NCBI RefSeq assembly: GCF_003324165.1
Contig: NW_025407868.1
Coordinates: forward strand, 1 to 64,000
Length of the DNA: 64,000 nt
Direction: 5' to 3'
DNA from: Naegleria lovaniensis
Taxonomy: Eukaryota > Heterolobosea > Eutetramitea > Acrasida > Naegleriidae
The stretch's first letter is position 1, and each line of letters opens with the position of its first letter. Position numbers and translations under genes: made by a program. The notes under the pieces are model-generated. The model ran no database searches. It saw nothing but the letters and a program-made list of their open reading frames with translations, and was not told where the DNA came from. Below, piece after piece: positions 53,520 to 63,258 of this stretch.

Positions 53520-54773
53520 TTAAACAAGTGATTTTCTAAATACCACTGAAGGTCCAACTTCATGAAATTCTCCTCGCGTAATCCATTGTGATTGAAATGT
53601 AGAAAGAGAGGATAAAATTGAGCCACCAATCCATGCTGAATGAAGCCGTTCAGGAGGGGCCACTACTTTGATTTTCACAGCAGAGGGAGCTCTTGCTATC
53701 ATTTCACTGCTCACTCTTGCGCCCAGGTTGGACATGAGAGTGTTTCCTCCGCTCAACACAAGATTTCCATATAAATCTTTTCTGCAATCAATTCCAGCAC
53801 CACTCACTGCTTCGAAAATTAAATCTCCTAAACCTGTCAAACTCTTGGCAGAAGTGTCAGTGTGCATGAAACATTCTGGTTGAAACATGAGCTCTCCACA
53901 CTCTTGTAAATCTCGTTCACACAATTTCAAAACACCACCTTCTGGAAGTTCATATTGCTTGAATGTCGTATCATCATAAGTTTCCCAATAAGATGTCCTA
54001 ATGGAGCATTGTTGTTCCTTGATCTTTTTCACTTGTTCGTGACATTGATAATAATGATTCATGCTCTTGAAAGTTTGGTTGTTGCTAGTTGCAGATAAAG
54101 TATTATTCATCATGGATGACAACTCGCCTCTCTCCATCAATCGTTTCATCAACTCATCCGTGATATCTCTTCCTCCCAAATCCAATCGTTTGATACAACT
54201 TGGCATGGTATGTCCCTCGTAGATGGGCAATATAGTGGTCACGCCATCTCCAGATTCAATACTGAATGCAGAAAATCCTCCTGAAGCATAGACAGATAAT
54301 ACTCCAGTGAGCTGGTATTGAGCTGTCTGTACTTGAAAACGTTCAAATAATAAGGAAAAGTATTGCAATCTATTTTCAATAGGGTTGAGAGCAGGTTCTG
54401 TAAATAGAATCATCATGGAAGTCAAGGCGTCTTCTTGAGCTGTTGAATTGTTCGGATGTTGCTTATTGGCAAGAACATTTAAATAGTGTTCTATCAATAA
54501 TTCCATTGAATCCCAATGAGTAACCACTCCTCTCTCGATGGGATATTCAATATCCAAATATTCCGGAATGGTTGATGATGATTTTAAAAATTGATCTTGG
54601 GGAGTTGTTGAAATGAGCTGAACTTGAGGATCCCATGATGATGAAAAAATTGAATCTTGTTGATGATTATGATAACGACCAACCACACTTTGGAACACTA
54701 CATAGGGTGCATCGTCACCAGAGAAACCAATACGAGATTGACTCGAGCCCAGATCAAACACCAACGAACACAT
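53520..54773 (-). CDS. Divergent actin-related protein (Arp)
   Basis: 417 aa from ATG 54773. Actin-fold motifs in order: VFDLGSSQSRIGFSGDDAP (phosphate 1), IESGDGVTTILPIYEGH (phosphate 2), LDLGGRDITDEL, LVLSGGNTLMSNLGARV (adenosine contact) and APPERLHSAWIGGSIL near the C-terminus. It is about 40 residues longer than actin, with inserts near residues 45-70 and 230-260, and the actin C-terminal KCF is absent. This is a divergent Arp rather than cytoplasmic actin; I cannot place it in a numbered Arp class. Likely nuclear or cytoskeletal. Confidence 0.87.
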   Translation of the reverse strand: MCSLVFDLGSSQSRIGFSGDDAPYVVFQSVVGRYHNHQQDSIFSSSWDPQVQLISTTPQDQFLKSSSTIPEYLDIEYPIERGVVTHWDSMELLIEHYLNVLANKQHPNNSTAQEDALTSMMILFTEPALNPIENRLQYFSLLFERFQVQTAQYQLTGVLSVYASGGFSAFSIESGDGVTTILPIYEGHTMPSCIKRLDLGGRDITDELMKRLMERGELSSMMNNTLSATSNNQTFKSMNHYYQCHEQVKKIKEQQCSIRTSYWETYDDTTFKQYELPEGGVLKLCERDLQECGELMFQPECFMHTDTSAKSLTGLGDLIFEAVSGAGIDCRKDLYGNLVLSGGNTLMSNLGARVSSEMIARAPSAVKIKVVAPPERLHSAWIGGSILSSLSTFQSQWITRGEFHEVGPSVVFRKSLV

Positions 54774-54928
54774 TTTTTTGTGATTGAGATCTTTGTGCAA
54801 GTTCACGAGTTGTTGAGTGAATAAATTTATTTGGACCTCTTCAATTCCCAAACACAAAAGTGAACTATCCTAGAGTGGCTTAGTTTTTCGACTGGAACTG
54901 TTGTTAAGATGGTTATGTGTTACAACAA

Positions 54929-55150
54929 ATGATGAAGCAACTCCAGTCCACCATCTCTACATGGACACAAGATTTAAACCAAAGAGAACAAGAATTTACC
55001 AAACTTCAACAACTCTCTTCCAAATATTCTTTCAAAGAAGGTGAAATTATTGTCATATTCTGTCTTTAAAGAAACTCTCTCACAACGCATCCATGTGAGT
55101 CGAGTAATGTCGAGATGCTACACCTTCGAAAACATGTGTTTTTCTGACTA
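54929..55150 (+). pseudogene. BTB/T1-TLDc gene 5' fragment
   Basis: From ATG 54929 the peptide resembles the N-terminus of the BTB-TLDc protein at 42504-43660: a shared helix around TWTQDLNQREQEF and the block KYSFKEGEII (source KYNFKEGEIM). Then it hits a stop at 55067 after a small deletion that removes the NVGG core. A different frame continues with VFKETLSQRIH (source VLKETLTQRIK). No further BTB or TLDc sequence follows. Clear relic. Confidence 0.72.
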
Positions 55151-55240
55151 ATCAAATGTCCCTGTAATTAACCTCATCCATGTACATCCTATATTAATCA
55201 AAAAGAAACTTTTACAATTGGTTTGTTGCGTATTGCGATT

Positions 55241-57106
55241 TTAACTCTGCAATGAGCTTGGTCGCATATAAATATACACCAACCATATACTCATCACTTG
55301 TGATAGCATAATGTGAAAAAGAAGCTGGAACATCAGTAATGCTTTGCATTTCATCGCGTGACAAGAGTGGCTGTACGTATTGAGAAAAGGGAATGCTCCC
55401 ACCAAAACATGATCCAATAAATACTCCAATGCCTTACTCATTTCCATCACATGAGTGTAATAGTAATTAAAATAGCTGTTTCTAGTGTTCACGCTCACTT
55501 GGTGGATGAATGAAACGTCAAAATCCATAGAAACTACACGAGTCATTAAAAGCTTAACACTCTCTACTACCTCATCATACGAAAATTGACGTTGAATCGT
55601 CGTTTGCATAGATTGGCGCATAACAGCAATTTCTAGTTCTGGATTGTTCGGAGAAATTTGTTGAGCTAACTTGGTTAGATCAATATTCTGATATCCAAAT
55701 TCTGTAAACAAATATCCTAAAACCTTTTCAGCTGAATAGCTTGCGTAGGTGCAAATATAATTTCGTATCATGTTGATATTCTTATTGTTGGTTTCGTCAT
55801 GGGCAACGCTATAAATATCTATGTTGGCTTTTCCCATGCAATATTTTGCAATATGAGGATACAGACAACCGTAATAATGGAATATGAATAATAAATCATC
55901 ATGGTTGAGCAAGCCTCTAGGAATGAAAATTGTATCACAAATGTCAACAAAATGAGGAATGGCCAAGATAGGTCTAGCGTTACGCCCAAGTTTTTGTACA
56001 TCAAAATGTTCAATTTCCATCACGTCAATGTAGTCAACTATCGCTTTGGAACATAATTCAAGGTCTGTATATCCCGAATAAGAGAGCGTATCAATAGCAC
56101 TAATTCTACTTTCCAAAGCGTCAATGTAATCTTTCCAAGCATTTGCATTGTTGCATAGTTGAATAAAAAGGTTTTTTGTTAATCTTGCAGCGTCAAAGTT
56201 AAATCGTTGAAAACATTCCCTTATTAAGCTGTTCAAAAACCCTTTTCTGTAATACTGTTCATTGGGTTTCAGCCGTGTAGTGTTCTCAAAATTGCCAGAT
56301 TGGCTAATGTAATCTTTAAAAATCTCATAACTTGATGGACGTACATAAAACATGTTAGAAAAGTACAACAATAAATGCTCATCTGTCAATATAGGATTGT
56401 ATCTTGTAAAAAATCTCTCAAGATCAATATCAACGACCTGTAAGGAGTCCAAATGGTGAAATATGTAAGTGGTAATTGCGTCTAAATGCTTATTTCTGAG
56501 AATGTCATAAAGTATACCATTCTTATTTGCAACCACTTTTTCAATGGTCTTGAATAGAATATCACACACAGTTCCAGTATCTACCTTTCCGTTCAGGCAT
56601 TGTACTAATTGTGATGGATAATTATTCATTATTATGTTACTCCATGATCTTGATATTGTGGTGCTGAACTCGGCAACAACAGCTGAAGTAAACAATTTCT
56701 TAAAACGGCAGCCAAATGTAATAGATCTTCCCATTTCTGATTCTTCATCTTTTTCCATATACTGTTTAAATTTTTCTCTATTTACCGCCTTTTCTTTCAC
56801 GATATGCATTTCATGGAATTTTTTACATTGAGCGATTAAAACTTTGTAAACGTCGGAATGGTGTTTAGTAGGACTGTTGTTCAATAATAATTCATAATTC
56901 TTTTGATGGCTCTTTACATAATGAGATAAAATTTGTTTCCAAAATATTTCAAATTTTTCTAACCGATTCCACGATTTACAAACAAGCAGCATGTGATAAA
57001 TATCAGACACTGGAAGAAATTCCATGATGATGAATACAGAGTCTAGAGAAAGCTCCGATACCATAGTCTCATGTTCGGTATCACTCTGAGATTGTGGACA
57101 CATCAT
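55241..57106 (-). CDS. F-box protein
   Basis: 621 aa from ATG 57106. Residues 15-60 form an F-box (LSLDSVFIIMEFLPVSDIYHMLLVCKSWNRL), the SKP1-binding motif of SCF ubiquitin ligases. The remaining 550 residues are helical with no LRR or WD repeats visible, so the substrate-binding part is unknown. The 3' end is uncertain: in the annotated frame the last about 50 residues look less protein-like than another frame, which runs to a stop at 55212. See findings. It starts 6 bp after the stop of a beta-helix fragment on the same strand. Confidence 0.75.
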   Translation of the reverse strand: MMCPQSQSDTEHETMVSELSLDSVFIIMEFLPVSDIYHMLLVCKSWNRLEKFEIFWKQILSHYVKSHQKNYELLLNNSPTKHHSDVYKVLIAQCKKFHEMHIVKEKAVNREKFKQYMEKDEESEMGRSITFGCRFKKLFTSAVVAEFSTTISRSWSNIIMNNYPSQLVQCLNGKVDTGTVCDILFKTIEKVVANKNGILYDILRNKHLDAITTYIFHHLDSLQVVDIDLERFFTRYNPILTDEHLLLYFSNMFYVRPSSYEIFKDYISQSGNFENTTRLKPNEQYYRKGFLNSLIRECFQRFNFDAARLTKNLFIQLCNNANAWKDYIDALESRISAIDTLSYSGYTDLELCSKAIVDYIDVMEIEHFDVQKLGRNARPILAIPHFVDICDTIFIPRGLLNHDDLLFIFHYYGCLYPHIAKYCMGKANIDIYSVAHDETNNKNINMIRNYICTYASYSAEKVLGYLFTEFGYQNIDLTKLAQQISPNNPELEIAVMRQSMQTTIQRQFSYDEVVESVKLLMTRVVSMDFDVSFIHQVSVNTRNSYFNYYYTHVMEMSKALEYLLDHVLVGAFPFLNTYSHSCHAMKCKALLMFQLLFHIMLSQVMSIWLVYIYMRPSSLQS

Positions 57107-57112
57107 TTTTTT

Positions 57113-57551
57113 TTAAGTTGACCAAGCATTTCTGTTGTTTATTGGCTCTGATGAAGGGCTTTCATAGTCTACATCTTCCAATTCAAAAGCAAAACCAATA
57201 GTAGAGTGGACATTACAACCAATAACCGGGCGCATGGATTTCAAATCTCCAACATTTTCTGAATCGCCAATTAAGGAAGAATCTAAAATTCCAACAGGTC
57301 CCTAATATTTTACCCAAACAAGTAAAAAAGAATAAACATGATGATGTACAAACAATACCTACTGGTGGGCATCCTATTTGAATTCTATTATCGCAAGCAA
57401 TTACGTTAGAAAACAACACTGGACCCCCCTCGGACCAAATTCCATATCTTCGATTCTTCAAAGAGACTACACCTTTGAAATGAGCCACGACTGGCTTTCC
57501 AAAGCGATCTGCAGGTCGATACAAGGTTGTTTCAGTCTTTCCATTAGTCAT
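57113..57551 (-). pseudogene. Fragment of a parallel-beta-helix surface protein (CEMIP/PKHD1-like)
   Basis: Exons 57551-57363 and 57301-57113 (61-nt intron), 125 codons in frame. The text reads GVVSLKNRRYGIWSEGGPVLFSN, then a beta-helix pattern (VIACDNRIQI, GILDSSLIGDSENVG) as in PbH1/G8 proteins. It lacks a signal peptide, G8 and most helix rungs. A possible further upstream exon (around 57565-57611, reading SYLRTYVIGTTG) hints that more sequence once existed. Its stop is 6 bp before the F-box ATG, so it could still be transcribed with it. Likely a gene remnant. Confidence 0.5.
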
Positions 57552-57783
57552 GACCTTTCATCAATATTAATACCTGTTGTTCCAATCACATACGTTCGAA
57601 GGTAAGAGCTATATTGAGCGGTTGAAAATATCTTGAAATTTCCTACCTGGGAATGTGTTACTTTCTATGCTCACAATATGTGACTGTAAATTCAGTCTCA
57701 TTAAGCTACGGACGTTCTTTTGAAAATGTCACAAATCCACCAGTGGCATTAACAACTCTCTTCGAAGAACAAAATGTCAATAA

Positions 57784-58431
57784 TTCTCTGCTCACAATCA
57801 AAGAGCCAATGACAGCTGTCAAACTCCAACAACACCAATCGAACGCAAGCCAGACCACAGCACTCCGCCTTACGCTTCTTCTTCGAGCCTACCTGGTACC
57901 AACCAGGTTAGTCGTGCTCCAACTGATGTTATCTGTTTTGGTCCAACCGTCGTTCCATATCCAGGCTTTTCTTTATGGCTTTGGTTAGTACCACAACACG
58001 AGAACACTGCAACTGATCAAGGTGCTGATAACAATCGTGAACTTGAACGCTGGCTTAAACAGCACAAACGTCTCATTCAAAAAGGGGAGCCTGTTCCTTT
58101 CAACAAGGACAGATTCGTTATCGATTGTCGCTCCAACGATGGCACCTTGGAAATGACCATTTTCAGACAAGTTAACAGTAGAGCCGCCACAAAGCCCAAA
58201 CTTGAATACGTTGGCGTGGTGTCCTTCAGTTGCACTCCAAATGGTTGTACTGCATACAATGATCATTCCAAATGGAGAGAGTGTGGACATGTTCTTCAAT
58301 TCTCCAAGCATAATTATTATGCCTGCATTCCGAATATGGGCTACCCACTTGTTCTCCGTTGTGCAAAGATAAAAGCACACAACCGTCTTACGATCGATGC
58401 CAATGGAATGACCACTTCTTCAAAACATTAG
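57784..58431 (+). CDS. Unrecognised protein, 5' end unresolved
   Basis: An open plus-strand frame from about 57784 to the TAG at 58429-58431 with good coding character: ADNNRELERWLKQHKRLIQ, then RFVIDCRSNDGTLEMTIFR and CTPNGCTAYNDHSKWRE. There is no ATG in this frame before 58153. An upstream exon on the plus strand is therefore required, or the gene is truncated. Cys residues are spaced like a small secreted domain. Family unknown; a minus-strand reading of the same DNA looks less protein-like. Confidence 0.5.
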   Translation, partial: FSAHNQRANDSCQTPTTPIERKPDHSTPPYASSSSLPGTNQVSRAPTDVICFGPTVVPYPGFSLWLWLVPQHENTATDQGADNNRELERWLKQHKRLIQKGEPVPFNKDRFVIDCRSNDGTLEMTIFRQVNSRAATKPKLEYVGVVSFSCTPNGCTAYNDHSKWRECGHVLQFSKHNYYACIPNMGYPLVLRCAKIKAHNRLTIDANGMTTSSKH

Positions 58432-58542
58432 TTAACTCCAAACAGTAACTCAGTTTAGAAGATCGGAGGTTGTTTGAGATTAGAAACTCACGGTCAAATG
58501 ATTAAGATGATCTCAAAAATTGTCAACCCTCTTCATCGATAC

Positions 58543-58639
58543 ATAAAAGTGGCGCAGTTTTTGCATGCAAAAACTGGCGATCATAGGTAGTCGTACCTAG
58601 GCCAGTTTTGGTAACAGGCAAAAACTGCTCCACTTTTAT
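58543..58639. repeat. Nested inverted repeats (foldback element or structured RNA)
   Basis: Outer arms 58543-58564 and 58618-58639 pair over 22 bp with one mismatch. Inside are a 22-bp perfect palindrome built on CAGTTTTTGC (58555-58576), arms AAAACTGGC (58570-58578) and GCCAGTTTT (58601-58609), and an innermost TAGGTA/TACCTA hairpin (58584-58599). The motif CAGTTTTTGC thus occurs in alternating orientation. Three nested stems could fold into one long hairpin or a cruciform. Not coding. Confidence 0.75.
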
Positions 58640-58804
58640 TTGCAAACTTAAGACACATCGTCTTGTGTCTTGATTTTGCAAAGATGGCAATGATATGAAA
58701 AGGGCTTTTTTGTTGAATGTGCTGTTTTTAAATCCAATAAAATTGGTCTGGGTTTAAAATAATGTTATTCAAAGTTCTTGTGTTTGCGAGAATTGTAAAA
58801 AAAA

Positions 58805-59852
58805 ATGGAACAAAACCGTCGAACACGATCATCTCCTTTGTAAGTTTCTTTCAGTGGAATCATCATTTTCGTCTGATTTTACAAAGATCCAAGCTCAACT
58901 CCCTTCTTAACAATCTTTACTCTAGACATTCCAAACTAGTCATCCATAACGTATTAAAAGCCTCCGACATGGAACAGTTCAAAAACGTGGAACGAAAATT
59001 GAAAGATTGCTTGTATGAAACAAGACAACAATTCCTTGTCGAGTTGGAAAAGGCGTTCGACAGTGTACCTATTCATCATCAAACCACGATCACTGTTGTA
59101 AACTCAAAGAAGAAAACTTCAAAACTGAAAGAAAGCTTTGATAGCGATGAAGTGTTAGGGAAAATTAATGATGATTTACAAATGGTTTGTTTCCGATGAT
59201 CATGTTCATCTCTTGTATTTCTCATCACCAACTGTGTGGCTTATCTGTTTGAAAATCATGCTTAAAGATGGACAAATATGTTAGGTCATTAGAAGAGAGT
59301 ATTTCATCTCTCAAACAGTCCCAAGAGGACAATGAAATCGGAATAAGAGACCTCCGAATCGACCCAAACAAGGATCACAATGAAATCATCACTACTCCCA
59401 ATAATGAAAGCATCTCAGCAAGTAAGAAAAGGAAAAAGAAGTCTAAAAAACCCAAAACCATGTCGAACAAAAAGAAAAAGACCATTCAAGTTCGAGAACC
59501 AGAGTCATCAAAGGATTCAGAGCGAGCTAAAGTTGAGACCCAAGACGAGCAATCAGCAATGGAACAAACAAATACTTTGGATGACATGGTTCAAAGAAAC
59601 CAAGCGGTATCATCCTCCAGCCGACGACGAATCAGCTTTTCGTCCTCAGTGGTGTTTTATGAAGATCTTGTAGAATGTCCTTTATGTCAAAGAAAATTCA
59701 CAAAATACCAAATTAAGATTCATATGGACAAAATTCATTACGATAAGGACAAGACCCTTAACAAAAAGAAAGCTAAACTCACTAAAACCATCATTGCACA
59801 AGTGAAGGAATCAGAGATGAAAAAGAAATTGTTTGGAATCTTGAACAAGTAG
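58805..59852 (+). CDS. Basic protein with C-terminal C2H2/UBZ-like zinc finger
   Basis: Exons 58805-58839, 58887-59184 and 59268-59852 (introns 47 and 83 nt); 305 aa. Exon 1 encodes MEQNRRTRSSPL. The middle is helical, then a strongly basic nuclear-type region (SKKRKKKSKKPK, SNKKKKT) is followed by acidic Ser/Glu linkers. Residues about 252-275 form ECPLCQRKFTKYQIKIHMDKIH, a C-x2-C-x11-H-x4-H finger of the UBZ/Rad18 kind, which binds ubiquitin or nucleic acid. A DNA-damage or chromatin role is possible but not shown. Confidence 0.62.
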
Positions 59853-60201
59853 TAGTAGGGTCATGAATGGAAAGTGCATCTAAAATATTAAGTTAAATGA
59901 AAAGAATAATTTGTGAGGAATAGCTGAAGAAAGTTGATCACGGATCTAGATCCCGAGAAAACCTCACTCACCCACGAACATCCAAGGTGTGCCATTCTGA
60001 AAAGAATTACACTCAAATGGCATGTATAACATGTTCAAGATTTACAATAATTCTTAGAATAATTTATTATAATGATAAAAACAAAAGAGAATATGGTGTG
60101 CGTGTGTTGAGAGTAATGAATGAGGAATGTTTTGAGAGAGTATACAAGCAAGGATGTAACAAGTCAATGACCACAACAAATGGGATGAGAATAGAGAAGA
60201 A
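59853..60201. other. Convergent 3' spacer, nothing seen
   Basis: About 350 bp between the convergent genes at 58805 and 60202, expected to hold both terminators. A short open frame at 59987-60205 is not convincing. Confidence 0.4.
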
Positions 60202-63200
60202 TTAATATCCTTGTCCATCTTCTTCCTCATCTATCAGGTCTTCTTCTACGGCATAGAATCCACCATTTTGATCATCCTCATTACCGGTATAGAAAACTCT
60301 AGCAGTTGCTTTAAATACAATTCTTCTTGTTTGCTTTTGTTCTTCACCACTTGGAATTATGATACCAGTTGGAGTGTAACCACTGGTAGCCGTTGGGACT
60401 GCTCTAAAGTTTGGATTGAAAGAAATTCTTTGTTCCTCTTGTCGGATCTTCAAAATAGATTTGAGAGGTTGTTGACCAACAGGAAGTGGATTCTTCTTAG
60501 TGACACGTTCATAGACAGTATTGTTAGAATTTTCAGCATCTCCATTTCCAGATTCACCAATGTGAGAAGCCGAATGACCAGCTCTACGTTCCAATTTAAC
60601 GACTTCACGTTTCTTGCTGTTGTTTGTCTTCTTTGGACTCTTGAACATGTTCACAAAAGGAGAAAACCATTTTGATTTTGGTACAGTGAAATCCTTCACA
60701 GAGAAGAATGGTTCAATGACTTTGTAATTGGGATGAATTCTTTTCGAGTTGGCATTTGCAATGGCATATAAACACCATGAAAGCTCTGTTAAAATACTCC
60801 TAATATCTTCAACGTCAAACTCCTTTTCTTCACTGTGAGGTAAAAACAAACTTGCATACTCTGCAACTTCCTTACTTCTGTCAGGTCTTGGTCTTTCAGC
60901 CTTCTTCTTTTTCACACGAGTTCTTGGAATACCACTGTCTTGCAATAATTGATAACTCAATGTTTGCAAGAAGGCAAATTGTTTTCCTGCTGCAGAAGTC
61001 GTGAATTTCATCGAGTCACGAGCTTTGATAGAACTCTTTCTACCATCTCCTACAAGAGCTGCAGTATCTTCAGCTGAAATGATACCCTTCTTTCGTTTTT
61101 CATGGAGATAAACTTTCAAACCTTGAATAGCTCCATTTTTAGTATTTTCAATATCACCTTGTTCTGTAAAGTAAAAATTGCAAATATCATGTCTCTTAAA
61201 GTGTTTGGGTCAAAACCAGTCTTGACATCATATTTGAGAGTCCAATATGCTTTATCAGTGAGAACCAAATAACGATCTTGACTGATTTGATGTTTGTTCA
61301 CTTTGATCACATGCCATCCTTTGATAATTTCTTCATGGAAAGGATTATTGATATTTTCATCTTCATCAAATCCATCATCTTCTTGCATACCATCATCTTC
61401 ATAGTTATTCATCAAATTCTCATCATTATTTTGTTGATTATTTCCAGAGCCAGGTTTTAACTTTAAATCACGTCTACGAGTATTTTCATTAATAAATAAA
61501 CGTGCCTTTTCAATGACACTCTTTTCTGATTCTGTTGGAGTCCACCAATTCAAATCTGGTCTTGTCAATAATCTCTTTAAAACACTCAAATCAGCATATT
61601 CACGAACTTTGTACAATTGTGCTGCAGAGGATAAAAGTTCAAATTTAAAGAGTGGTGTGACATCGGTATTGTACAAACCAGCCAATTTGATGATTGGCTT
61701 CAATTCATCTTTGAAAAACATTCCATTCATGTCATGACCTTCTAACACAAGTCTCAATGTCAATGTTTTTGAAGATTCATGAATATCAAAATCCTTCTTT
61801 GGTTTTTCTCCAGTTCCAGAGTGTGGAATTGGTTGTAATGTAATGGCAATTGTGGTGAGACCAAGTGACAGCGCATCCACAAGATCATCTTCTTCAAAGG
61901 CACAAATGTCACTCAGTGCCAAATAAACTTGTTCAAGTACATATTGAGATTGTTCCTTATAAATTCTCTCAACAGCACGAGAGTAATCAATGGCAGCATA
62001 TTTCATGTGATCCCAATTCACTTGTAATTTAAGAGGATGCAAAAATTCATTCAAGATTCTTCTCTCAAATTCTGGAACATAGTACTTGTCAATAATGAAT
62101 TGTTGAATATCGGTACATCGATCGAGATTTTTAGTGATATCTCTGAAAATCCATTGAATTTCTTCATCTTGTGTGACTTCAATTTCTACAACATCGACAA
62201 TGACACCATCCTTGTAGTAACCAACGTCACGTGGATCATCGCTGTATTTGATGACATATTTCTTTAAATTTTGTTGGAGGAAATCTCTAATGTGAACATG
62301 TTTGGATTTTTCATTATCTTTTTTTCATGAGATCAAGTGGTGTGAACAAGTTCAAGTTGTTGTGTGAATCAGTAAATAAGTTGTTGAATCGAGTGAGTGA
62401 TGTGAATCAAGTGAGTGGTATGAATAAGTTGTGAACAATTTGGTAAAGAATAAACATATATATATAAATAGACAAAGTCATGGATTGTTATAATAAAATA
62501 ATATTATACCACCTCTGTGTTGTTATTATTCAATACTTACGGTTTTGTGGAGGTTTACAATATTGTGAAATCAAAGTACCAATCAAAGATGCTGCACATG
62601 ATTTAGACAAGAACGAATTCAAAATGGTTTCAATCACTTCTGGTGCTCCCTCATTAAACAAGGTATTAAACAATTCATTGAAACTCTCCCAGTCGACTTC
62701 AACTTCAATTTTTCTCTTTTCAATTCCATCAGATTCTTCACACAAAGTGTCAGAAGTGGTATTTGGAGTGACAGATGTCGAATTTGATGGAGTCGTTGTT
62801 GTAGAAGTAAATGATTGTTGATCCGTTGTAGTAGTAGTAGTTGGTGTTGTAGTGGTTGTAGTCGTAGTAGTTGTTGTAGTTTCTGAAGAAGAAGAAGAAG
62901 GAGAAACTAATGTTCCATTCATTTCAGATGAAATTGTAGCAGTTGTCGTAGAAACTGCTATAGTAGTAGTACTGTTACTATTACGTTCCTGACTTGTAGT
63001 GGTAGGAGATGTAGTGGTAGGAGATGAAGAAGAAGGAGATGCCCCTTCCGAAGGTGACGATACTTCCTTCACTACAGTAGCTACAATTTGATTATCTTCT
63101 TCAACCATTCTTTCCACTTCTTGAGCATCTTTCAATTTTTGTTTATAGATTTGACAATGAATGGGAGGAGCAAAGAGAGCAGCAGTGATCATTTCAGAGA

Positions 63201-63258
63201 ACTTTTGAAGTTTTTCAAAAGTAGGAGCGAGGAGCTCTCCTTTCTTTTTGGAATCCAT
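60202..63258 (-). CDS. Large Thr/Ser-rich protein with PH-like segment, unrecognised
   Basis: Exons 63258-62541, 62317-61217 and 61163-60202 with introns of 223 and 53 nt; 926 aa, frame conserved. Residues 65-170 are Thr/Ser-rich with poly-Thr runs. A conserved-looking region begins after intron 1 (VHIRDFLQQNLKKYVIKYSDDPRDVGYYKDG) and runs about 300 residues, ending in GWHVIKVNKHQISQDRYLVLTDKAYWTLKYD, which looks like a PH or GRAM-like strand set (lipid-binding, hSac2-like). The last 300 residues have Lys-rich and disordered stretches, including KSKWFSPFVNMFKS. No family named. A membrane-trafficking role is possible. Confidence 0.62.
62818..62884. repeat. GTA/GTT-type microsatellite encoding poly-Thr
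   Basis: Low-complexity tract of GTAGTAGTTG-type triplets in exon 1 of the gene above, read as ACT/ACA/ACC codons on the minus strand (poly-Thr). Likely length-variable. Confidence 0.7.

Noticed and set aside
57985-58380. Minus-strand frame opposite the unrecognised gene at 57784
   Set aside because: The plus strand has clearly better protein character; this is a shadow.
59987-60205. 72-codon plus-strand frame
   Set aside because: Lies in the 3' spacer and has no coding features.
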